Part shown: piece by piece, positions 1-8,888 of the stretch
Layout of the letters: every line of letters starts with the position of its first letter
How positions within the stretch are numbered: position 1 is the first letter of the stretch
Assembly (NCBI RefSeq): GCF_000003605.2
Contig: NW_003113223.1
Span: forward strand, 1-20,412
From: Saccoglossus kowalevskii
Lineage: Eukaryota; Hemichordata; Enteropneusta; Harrimaniidae
Direction: 5' to 3'
DNA: 20,412 nucleotides
Program-made: the position numbers and the translations under genes
Notes under the pieces: model-generated
Seen by the model: the letters and a program-made list of their open reading frames with translations, nothing else
Databases searched by the model: none
What the model was told of the DNA's origin: nothing

Positions 1-329
1 GGTGACAGTATTGGCATTATCCTACATCTCTATTGTTGGATAGACAGGGTGACAGTATTGGCACTAGTCTACATCTCTATTGTTTGATAGACAGGGTGAC
101 AGTATTGGCACTAGTCTACATCTCTATTGTTTGATAGACAGGGTGACAGTATTGGCACTAGCCTACACCTCTATTGTTTGATAGACAGGGTGACAGTATT
201 GGCACTGGCCTGCATCTCTATTGTCTGATAGACAGGGTGACAGTATTGGCACTAGTCTACATCTCTATTGTTTGATAGACAGGGTGATACCATTGGCACT
301 AGCCTACACCTCTATTGTTGGATTGACAG
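1..329. repeat. Seven-unit segment duplicated at 12132-12459
   Basis: The order of variant units here (GGCATTATCC unit, AGTC, AGTC, AGCC with CACC, GGCC with TCTGATAG, AGTC, class C) recurs in the same order from 12132. The GGCATTATCC variant, a C-to-T change at unit position 17, was seen in only these two places, which marks common descent. The distal copy has extra changes: a shortened CAGTTTGGCGC in its sixth unit and a one-base deletion (AGCTAC) in its class C unit. Confidence 0.75.
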
Positions 330-517
330 GGTGACAGTATTGGCACTGGCCTGCATCTCTATTGTTTGATAGACAGGGTGACAGTATTGGCACTAGCCTA
401 CATCTCTATTGTTTGATAGACAGGGTGATACCATTGGCACTAGCCTACACCTCTATTGCTGGGTTGACAGGGTGACAGTTTTGGCACTAGCCTACATCTC
501 TATTGTTTGATAGACAG
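330..517. repeat. 188-bp D-A-C-B four-unit higher-order repeat, single copy
   Basis: The units at 330 (GGCC/TGC), 377 (AGCC), 424 (TACCATT, ending GGGTTGACAG) and 471 (CAGTTTT) give the D-A-C-B order that is tandem at 5.5-6.0 kb and 17.0-17.6 kb. The C unit carries a private TTGCTGGG instead of TTGTTGGG, so this copy has drifted a little from the others. Confidence 0.75.
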
Positions 518-1551
518 GGTGACAGTATTGGCACTATCCTACATCTATATTGTTGGATAGACAGGGTGAAAGTATTGGCACTAGCCTGCATCTCTATTGT
601 TTGATAGACAGGGTGACAGTTTTGGCACTAGCTTACATCTCTATTGTTTGATAGACAGGGTGACAGTATTGGCACTGGCCTGCATCTCTATTGTTTGATA
701 GACAGGGTGATACCATTGGCACTAGCCTACACCTCTATTGTTGGATTGACCGGCTGACAGTATTGGCACTATCCTACACCTCTATTGTTTGATAGACAGG
801 GTGACAGTATTGGCACTAGCCTACATCTCTATTGTTTGATAGACAAGGTGATACCATTGGCACTAACCTACACCTCTATTGTTGGATAGACAGGGTGACA
901 GTATTGGCACTAGTCTTCATCTCTATTGTTTGATAGACAGGGTGACAGTATTGGCACTGACCTGCATCTCTATTGTTTGATAGACAAGGTGATACCATTG
1001 GCACTAGCCTACACCTCTATTGTTTGATAGACAGGGTGACAGTATTGGCACTATCCTACATCTATATTGTTGGATAGACAGGGTGATACCATTGGCACTA
1101 GCCTACACCTCTATTGTTTGATAGACAGGGTGATACCATTGGCGCTAGCCTAGACCTCTATTGTTTGATAGACAGGTTGACAGTATTGGCACTATCCTAC
1201 ATCTATATTGTTGGATAGACAGGGTGATACCATTGGCACTAGCCTACACCTCTATTGTTTGATAGACAGGGTGACAGTTTTGGCACTATCCTACATCTCT
1301 ATTGTTTGATAGACAGGGTGACAGTATTGGCACTATCCTACATCTGTATTGTTTGATAGACAGGGTGACAGTATTGGCACTATCCTACATCTCTATTGTT
1401 TGATAGACAGGGTGACAGTATTGGCACTATCGTACATCTCTATTGTTTGATAGACAGGGTGATAGTATTGGCACTATCCTACATCTATATTGTTGGATAG
1501 ACAGGGTGATACCATTGGCACTAGCCTACACCTCTATTGTTTGATAGACAG

Positions 1552-3713
1552 GGTGACAGTTTTAGCACTATCCTACATCTCTATTGTTTGATAGACAGGG
1601 TGACAGTATTGGCACTAGCCTACACCTCTATTGTTTGATAGACAGGGTGACAGTTATGGCACTATCCTACATCTGTATTGTTTGATAGACAGGGTGACAG
1701 TATTGGCACTATCCTACATCTCTATTGTTTGATAGACAGGGTGACAATATTGGCACTAGCCTACATCTCTAATGTTTGATAGACAGGGTGACAGTATTGG
1801 CACTAGCCTACATCTCTATTGTTTGATAGACAGGGTGACAGTTTTGGCACTAGTCTACATCTCTATTGTTTGATAGACAGGGTGACAGTATTGGCACTAG
1901 CCTACACCTCTATTGTTTGATAGACAGGGTGACAGTATTGGCACTATCCTACATCTGTATTGTTTGATAGACAGGGTGACAGTATTGGCACTATCCTACA
2001 TCTCTATTGTTTGATATACAGGGTGACAGTATTGGCACTATCCTACATCTGTATTGTTTGATAGACAGGGTGACAGTATTGGCACTAGCCTACATCTCTA
2101 TTGTTTGATGGACAGGGTGACAGTATTGGCACTAGCCTACATTTCTATTGTTTGATAGACAGGGTGACAGTATTGGCACTAGCCTACATTTCTATTGTTT
2201 GATAGACAGGGTGACAGTTTTGGCACTATCCTACATCTATATTGTTGGATAGACAGGGTGACAGTATTGGCACTATCCAACACCTCTATTGTTGGATAGA
2301 CAGGGTGACAGTATTGGCACTATCCTACATCTCTATTGTTTGATAGACAGGGTGACAGTATTGGCACTAGCCTACATCTCTATTGTTTGATAGACAGGGT
2401 GACAGTATTGGCACTAGCCTACACCTCTATTGTTTGATAGACAGGGTGACAGTATTGGCACTATCCTACACCTCTATTGTTTGATAGACAGGGTGACATT
2501 ATTGGCACTAGCCTACATCTCTATTGTTTGATAGACAGGGTGACAGTATTGGCACTAGTCTACATCTCTATTGTTTGATAGACAGGGTGACAGTTTTGGC
2601 ACTATCCTACATCTCTATTGTTTGATAGACAGGGTGACAGTATTGGTACTAGCCTACACCTCTATTGTTTGATAGACAGGGTGACATTATTGGCACTAGC
2701 CTACATCTCTATTGTTTGATAGACAGGGTGACAGTATTGGCACTAGCCTACATCTCTATTGTTTGATAGACAGGGTGACAGTATTGGCACTACCTACATT
2801 TCTATTGTTTGATAGACAGGGTGACAGTATTGGCACTATCCTACCTTTCTATTGTTTGATAGACAGGGTGACAGTATTGGCACTAGTCTACATCTCTATT
2901 GTTTGATAGACAGGGTGACAGTATTGGCACTAGCCTACATCTCTATTGTTTGATAGACAGGGTGACAGTATTGGCACTAGTCTACATCTCTATTGTTTGA
3001 TAGACAGGGTGACAGTATTGGCACTATCCTACATCTCTATTGTTTGATAGACAGGGTGACAGTATTGGCACTATCCTACATCTCTATTGTTTGATAGACA
3101 GGGTGACAGTATTGGCACTATCCTACATCTATATTGTTTGATAGACAGGGTGACAGTATTGGCACTATTCTACATCTCTATTGTTTGATAGACAGGGTGA
3201 AAGTATTGGCACTAGCCTACATCTCTATTGTTTGATAGACAGGGTGACAGTATTGGCACTGGCCTGCATCTCTATTGTTTGATAGACAGGGTGACAGTAT
3301 TGGCACTATCCTACACCTCTATTGTTTGATAGACAGGGTGACAGTATTGGCACTAGCCTACATCTGTATTGTTTGATAGACAGGGTGACAGTTTTGGCAC
3401 TAGTCTACATCTCTATTGTTTGATAGACAGGGTGACAGTATTGGCACTAGTCTACATCTCTATTGTTTGATAGACAGGGTGACAGTTTTGGCACTATTCT
3501 ACATCTCTATTGTTTGATAGACAGGGTGACAGTATTGGTACTAGCCTACACCTCTATTGTTTGATAGACAGGGTGACATTATTGGCACTAGCCTACATCT
3601 CTATTGTTTGATAGACAGGGTGATTGTTATTGGCACTGGCCTGCATCTCTATTGTTTGATAGACAGGGTGACAGTTTTGGCACTAGTCTACATCTCTATT
3701 GTTTGATAGACAG
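1552..3713. repeat. Array domain 2: homogeneous, no class C units (46 units)
   Basis: No TACCATT unit occurs across 2162 bp, exactly 46 unit lengths. The domain consists of CAGTATT and CAGTTTT units with AGCC, ATCC or AGTC, frequent CTGTATTG (G at unit position 30) in its first part, and few D units. A one-base deletion (GGCACTACCTAC near 2787-2800) and a one-base insertion (GGTGATTGTTATT near 3619-3632) cancel out. The deletion is what opens a short frame here that starts at TTG and has no protein-like character. Confidence 0.8.
3337..3524. repeat. 188-bp type-2 four-unit block, copy 1
   Basis: The unit order is AGCC with CTGTATTG, CAGTTTT with AGTC, CAGTATT with AGTC, CAGTTTT with ATTC. 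The same order, with ATCC last, recurs at 7899, 8510, 14386 and 15937. This copy has CTGTATTG, whereas the others carry the derived CTGTATAG or CTGTATAA, so it may be the more ancestral form. The call rests on the ordered combination of variants, not on any one of them. Confidence 0.65.
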
Positions 3714-4559
3714 GGTGATACCATTGGCACTAGCCTACATCTCTATTGTTTGATAGACAGGGTGACAGTATTGGCACTATCATACATCTCTATTGTTTGA
3801 TAGACAGGGTGACAGTTTTGGCACTAGTCTACATCTCTATTGTTTGATAGACAGGGTGACAGTTTTGGCACTAGCCTACACCTCTATTGTTTGATAGACA
3901 GGGTGACAGTATTGGCACTGGCCTGCATCTCTATTGTTTGATAGACAGGGTGACAGTATTGGCACTAGCCTGCATCTCTATTGTTTGATAGACAGGGTGA
4001 CAGTATTGGCACTATCCTACATCTCTATTGTTTGATAGACAGGGTGACAGTTTTGGCACTAGTCTACATCTCTATTGTTTGATAGACAGGGTGACAGTAT
4101 TGGCACTAGCCTACATCTCTATTGTTTGATAGACATGGTGATACCATTGGCACTGGCCTGCATCTCTATTGTCTGATAGACAGGGTGACAGTATTGGCAC
4201 TAGTCTACATCTCTATTGTTTGATAGACAGGGTGATACCATTGGCACTAGCCTACACCTCTATTGTTGGATTGACAGGGTGACAGTATTGGCACTGGCCT
4301 GCATCTCTATTGTTTGATAGACAGGGTGACAGTATTGGCACTAGCCTACATCTCTATTGTTTGATAGACAGGGTGATACCATTGGCACTAGCCTACACCT
4401 CTATTGTTGGGTTGACAGGGTGACAGTTTTGGCACTAGCCTACACCTCTATTGTTTTATAGACAGGGTGACAGTATTGGCACTGGCCTGCATCTCTATTG
4501 TTTGATAGACAGGGTGACAGTTTTGGCACTAGCCTACATCTCTATTGTTTGATAGACAG
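3714..4559. repeat. Eighteen-unit segment duplicated at 12413-13257
   Basis: The unit order matches 12413-13257 over about 846 bp: class C, ATCC-like, B with AGTC, B with AGCC, D, AGCC/TGC, ATCC, B with AGTC, AGCC, a C/D hybrid (TACCATT with GGCC/TGC and TCTGATAG), AGTC, C ending GGATTGACAG, D, A, C, B, D, B. The C/D hybrid at 4137 and 12835 is a rare combination and the best marker of shared ancestry. The offset is 8698 bp, which is 185 units plus 3 nt of indels. Beyond 4559 the two copies diverge. Confidence 0.75.
4278..4465. repeat. 188-bp D-A-C-B higher-order repeat, single copy
   Basis: The units begin at 4278 (D), 4325 (A), 4372 (C, ending GGGTTGACAG) and 4419 (B). It lies inside the 846-bp segmental duplication and its counterpart is 12976-13163. 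A class C unit ending GGATTGACAG at 4231 precedes it, as at 9404 and 16971. Confidence 0.75.
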
Positions 4560-4919
4560 GGTGATACCATTGGCACTAGCCTACATCTCTATTGTTTGAT
4601 AGACAGGGTGATACCATTGGCACTAGCCTACACCTTCTATTGTTGGATTGACAGGTGACAGTATTTGGCACTAGCCTACATCTCTATTGTTTGATAGACA
4701 GGGTGACAGTATTGGCACTGGCCTTACATCTCTATTGTTTGATAGACAGGGTGACAGTTTTGGCACTATCCTACATCTCTATTGTTTGATAGACAGGGTG
4801 ACTGTTTTGGCACTAGTCTACATCTCTATTGTTTGATAGACATGGTGACAGTTTTGGCACTAGCCTACACCTCTATTGTTTGATAGACAGGGTGACAGTA
4901 TTGGCACTGGCCTGCATCT

Positions 4920-5270
4920 CTATTGTTTGATTGACCGGCTGACAGTATTGGCACTATCCTACATATCTATTGTTTGATAGACAGGGTGATACCTTTGGCA
5001 CTAGCCTATGTCTCTATTGTTTGATAGACAGGGTGACAGTTTTGGCACTAGCCTACATCTCTATTGTTTGATCGACAGGGTTACAGTATTGACACTATCC
5101 TACATCTCTATTGTTTGATAGACAGGGTGACAGTATTGGCACTGGCCTGCATCTCTATTGTTTGATAGACAGGGTGACAGTTTTGGCACTAGTCTACATC
5201 TCTATTGTTTGATAGACAGGGTGATACCATTGGCACTAGCCTGCATCTCTATTGTTTGATAGACAGGGTG
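4920..5270. repeat. GGTTACAG module, copy 1
   Basis: In order this holds a D unit joined through TTGATTGACCGGCTGACAG to an ATCC unit, a TACCTTT unit with CCTATGTCTC, a B unit, a unit starting GGTTACAG at 5079, a D unit, a B unit with AGTC, and a class C unit. The G-to-T change in GGTTACAG was seen only in this context, seven times in the window. This copy has private changes: GATCGACAG instead of GATAGACAG, and TATTGACAC. Confidence 0.7.
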
Positions 5271-5500
5271 ACAGCATTGGCACTATCCTACATCTCTATT
5301 GTTTGATAGACAGGGTGACAGTTTTGGCACTAGTCTACATCTCTATTGTTTGATAGACAGGGTGACAGTATTGGCACTAGCCTACATCTCTATTGTTTGA
5401 TAGACAGGGTGATGCCATTGGCACTGGCCTGCATCTCTATTGTCTGATAGACAGGTGACAGTATTGGCACTAGCCTACATCTCTATTGTTTGATAGACAG

Positions 5501-6017
5501 GGTGATACCATTGGCACTAGCCTACACCTCTATTGTTGGGTTGACAGGGTGACAGTTTTGGCACTAGCCTACATCTCTATTGTTTGATAGACAGGGTGAC
5601 AGTATTGGCACTGGCCTGCATCTCTATTGTTTGATAGACAGGGTGACAGTATTGGCACTAGCCTACATCTCTATTGTTTGATAGACAGGGTGATACCATT
5701 GGCACTAGCCTACACCTCTATTGTTGGGTTGACAGGGTGACAGTTTTGGCACTAGCCTACACCTCTATTGTTTGATAGACAGGGTGACAGTATTGGCACT
5801 GGCCTGCATCTCTATTGTTTGATAGACAGGGTGACAGTATTGGCACTAGCCTACATCTCTATTGTTTGATAGACAGGGTGATACCATTGGCACTAGCCTA
5901 CACCTCTATTGTTGGGTTGACAGGGTGACAGTTTTGGCACTAGCCTACACCTCTATTGTTTGATAGACAGGGTGACAGTATTGGCACTGGCCTGCATCTC
6001 TATTGTTTGATAGACAG
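5501..6017. repeat. Tandem 188-bp four-unit higher-order repeat, 2.75 copies
   Basis: The class order C-B-D-A starts at 5501 and 5689, and C-B-D starts at 5877. The GTTGGG marker inside the C unit falls at 5535, 5723 and 5911, exactly 188 bp apart. The first B unit has CATCTC where later ones have CACCTC; otherwise the copies are nearly identical by eye. The run ends at 6018, where a GGATGACAG B-type unit follows D instead of A. The low divergence suggests recent amplification of a four-unit block by unequal exchange. Confidence 0.85.
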
Positions 6018-6346
6018 GATGACAGTTTTGGCACTAGCCTACACCTCTATTGTTTGATAGACAGGGTGACAGTATTGGCACTGGCCTGCATCTCTATTGT
6101 CTGATAGACAGGGTGACAGTATTGGCACTAGCCTGCATCTCTATTGTTTGATAGACAGGGTGACAGTTTTGGCACTAGCCTACACCTCTATTGTTGGATT
6201 GACAGGGTGACAGTATTGGCACTGGCCTGCATCTCTATTGTTTGATAGACAGGGTGACAGTATTGGCACTAGCCTACATCTCTATTGTTTGATAGACAGG
6301 GTGATACCATTGGCACTAGCCTACACCTCTATTGTTTGATAGACAG

Positions 6347-6817
6347 GGTGACAGTATTGGCACTAGTCTACATCTCTATTGTTTGATAGACAGGGTGATA
6401 CCATTGGCACTAGCCTACACCTCTATTGTTGGATTGACAGGGTGACAGTATTGGCACTGGCCTGCATCTCTATTGTTTGATAGACAGGGTGACAGTATTG
6501 GCACTAGCCTACATCTCTATTGTTTGATAGACAGGGTGATACCATTGGCACTAGCCTACACCTCTATTGTTGGGTTGACAGGGTGTCAGTTTTGGCACTA
6601 GCCTACATCTCTATTGTTTGATAGACAGGGTGACAGTATTGGCACTATCCTACATCTATATTGTTGGATAGACAGGGTGAAAGTATTGGCACTAGCCTAC
6701 ATCACCTATTGTGTGATAGACATGGTGACAGTATTGGCACTAGCCTACATCTCTATTGTTTGATAGACAGGGTGACAGTATTGGCACTATCCTACACCTC
6801 TATTGTTTGATAGACTG
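6347..6817. repeat. Ten-unit segment duplicated near 9357 and partly near 11614
   Basis: The unit order is AGTC, C, D, A, C, B, ATCC with CTATATTGTTGG, GGTGAAAG with AGCC and CATCACC, then AGCC and ATCC. It matches 9357-9827 at an offset of about 3010 bp (64 units plus 2). The rare CATCACCTATTGTGTG unit, which carries a +1 nt change, occurs only here (6701), at 9711 and at 11733. The B unit has a private GGTGTCAG. Confidence 0.8.
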
Positions 6818-7052
6818 GGTGACAGTATTGACACTATCCTACACCTCTATTGTTTGATAGACAGGGTGACAGTATTGGCACTATCCTACATCTCTATTGT
6901 TTGATAGACTGGGTGACAGTATTGGCACTAGCCTACATCTCTATTGTTTGATAGACAGGGTGACAGTATTGGCACTGGCCTGCATCTCTATTGTCTGATA
7001 GACAGGGTGACAGTATTGGCACTAGCCTGCATCTCTATTGTTTGATAGACAG
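6771..7052. repeat. Six-unit segment nearly identical to the right end of the window
   Basis: Units beginning at 6771 carry GACTGGGTGACAG, TATTGACACT and a second GACTGGG in the same order as 20119-20400. The offset is 13348 bp, exactly 284 units. By eye I see one difference in 282 bp: GACAGGGTG here, GACAGAGTG near 20306. Here the array continues with a CAGTTTT unit at 7053; at the right end the corresponding unit breaks off. Confidence 0.8.
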
Positions 7053-7146
7053 GGTGACAGTTTTGGCACTAGCCTACACGTCTATTGTTGGATTGACAGG
7101 GTGACGGTATTGGCACTGGCCTGCATCTCTATTGTTTGATAGACAG

Positions 7147-7475
7147 GGTGACAGTATTGGCACTGGCCTGCATCTCTATTGTTTGATAGACAGGGTGACA
7201 GTATTGGCACTAGCCTACATCTCTATTGTTTGATAGACAGGGTGATACCATTGGCACTAGCCTACACCTCTATTGTTGGGTTGACAGGGTGACAGTTTTG
7301 GCACTAGCCTACACCTCTATTGTTTGATAGACATGGTGACAGTATTGGCACTGGCCTGCATCTCTATTGTTTGATAGACAGGGTGACAGTATTGGCACTA
7401 GCCTACATCTCTATTGTTTGATAGACAGGGTGATACCATTGGCACTAGCCTACGCCTCTATTGTTGGGTTGACAG
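7147..7475. repeat. 188-bp higher-order repeat run, 1.75 copies
   Basis: The unit order is D-A-C-B-D-A-C from 7147. GACATGGTGACAG precedes the second D unit, exactly as before the D unit at 17206, which ties this run to the one at 17 kb. The last C unit has the rare TACGCCTC, also seen near 16711. A class C unit with an ordinary TTTGATAG end at 7476 breaks the pattern. Confidence 0.75.
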
Positions 7476-7851
7476 GGTGATACCATTGGCACTAGCCTAC
7501 ACCTCTATTGTTTGATAGACAGGGTGACAATATTGGCACTAGTCTACATCTCTATTGTTTGATAGACAGGGTGATACCATTGGCACTAGCCTACACCTCT
7601 ATTGTTGGATTGACAGGGTGACAGTATTGGCACTGGCCTGCATCTCTATTGTTTGATAGACAGGGTGACAGTATTGGCACTAGTCTACATCTCTATTGTT
7701 TGATAGACAGGGTGACAGTATTGGCACTAGTCTACATCTCTATTGTTTGATAGACAGGGTGACAGTTTTGGCACTATCCTACATCTCTATTGTTTGATAG
7801 ACAGGGTGACAGTATTGGCACTAGCGTACATCTCTATTGTTGGATAGACAG

Positions 7852-8086
7852 GGTGACAGTATTGGCACTAGCCTACACCTCTATTGTTTGATAGACAGGG
7901 TGACAGTATTGGCACTAGCCTACATCTGTATAGTTTGATAGACAGGGTGACAGTTTTGGCACTAGTCTACATCTCTATTGTTTGATAGACAGGGTGACAG
8001 TATTGGCACTAGTCTACATCTCTATTGTTTGATAGACAGGGTGACAGTTTTGGCACTATCCTACATCTCTATTGTTTGATAGACAG
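7852..8086. repeat. Five-unit segment with type-2 block, duplicated at 15890-16124
   Basis: The units are AGCC/CACC, AGCC with CTGTATAGTTTG, B with AGTC, A with AGTC, B with ATCC. The same order starts at 15890, an offset of 8038 bp (171 units plus 1). The CTGTATAGTTTG change is rare and defines the type-2 block at 7899. Confidence 0.7.
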
Positions 8087-8133
8087 GGTGACAGTATTGG
8101 CACTAGCCTACACCTCTATTGTTTGATAGACAG

Positions 8134-8697
8134 GGTGACAGTTTTGGCACTATCCTACATCTGTATTGTTTGATAGACAGGGTGACAGTATTGGCACTAT
8201 CCTACATCTCTATTGTTTGATAGACAGGGTGACAGTATTGGCACTGGCCTGCATCTCTATTGTTTGATAGACAGGGTGACAGTATTGGCACTATCCTACA
8301 CCTCTATTGTTGGATAGACAGGGTGACAGTATTGGCACTATCCTACATCTCTATTGTTGGATAGACAGGGTGACAGTATTGGCACTATCCTACATCTCTA
8401 TTGTTGGATAGACAGGGTGACAGTTTTGGCACTATCCTACATCTATATTGTTTGATAGACAGGGTGACAGTATTGGCACTTGTCTACATCTCTATTGTTG
8501 GATAGACAGGGTGACAGTATTGGCACTAGCCTACATCTGTATAGTTTGATAGACAGGGTGACAGTTTTGGCACTAGTCTACATCTCTATTGTTTGATAGA
8601 CAGGGTGACAGTATTGGCACTAGTCTACATCTCTATTGTTTGATAGACAGGGTGACAGTTTTGGCACTATCCTACATCTCTATTTTTTGATAGACAG
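8134..8697. repeat. Twelve-unit segment duplicated at 13963-14573
   Basis: The order is B with CTGTATTG, A/ATCC, D, ATCC/CACC ending GGATAG, two ATCC units ending GGATAG, B with CTATATTG, AGTC-like ending GGATAG, then the type-2 block ending in a unit with TATTTTTTGATAG. The T-run variant (8681 and 14557) was seen only in these two places. The copy at 13963 has 13 units because of one extra AGGC/CACC unit, so one copy lost or gained a whole unit. Confidence 0.8.
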
Positions 8698-8888
8698 GGT
8701 GACAGTATTGGGCACTAGCCTACATCTCTATTGTTTGATAGACAGGGTGACAGTTTTGGCACTATCCTACATCTCTATTGTTTGATAGACAGGGTGACAG
8801 TATTGGCACTATCCTACATCTCTATTGTTTGATAGACAGGGTGACAGTATTGGCACTATCCTACATCTCTATTGTTTGATAGACAGGG

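Larger units (their letters stand above)
1..1551. repeat. Array domain 1: mixed, class C units present
   Basis: Thirty-three in-phase units in which class C units (TACCATT at unit positions 6-12) are interspersed with A, B and D units. Class C units include those at 283, 424 and 1505. A D-A-C-B set lies at 330-517. A unit ending in the rare GACCGGCTGACAG junction occurs near 748. The block begins mid-array, so its true left limit is unknown. Confidence 0.8.
3714..7616. repeat. Array domain 3: mixed, class C rich (about 83 units)
   Basis: Class C units recur throughout, for example at 3714, 4231, 4372, 5501, 5689, 5877, 6535, 7241, 7429 and 7570. Class D units (GGCC with TGCAT) are also abundant. 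The domain holds two tandem runs of the 188-bp D-A-C-B repeat, one GGTTACAG module at 5079 and a cluster of small indels at 4630-4730. Confidence 0.8.

Noticed and set aside
740-760. GACCGGCTGACAG as an integration or recombination site
   Set aside because: It recurs at several places as an inherited variant of the unit junction. No inserted element or target duplication is associated with it.
2712-2906. 64-codon open frame on the + strand
   Set aside because: It is translated satellite repeat, starts at TTG (no ATG), and stays open only because a one-base deletion near 2795 skips the frame with TGA-TAG. It has no ribosome binding site and no protein-like composition beyond the repeat.
5541-5570. 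Bacterial promoter from TTGACAGGG in class C units
   Set aside because: TTGACA matches a -35 box, but no -10 box lies 16-18 nt downstream, and the context is a eukaryote-like satellite.
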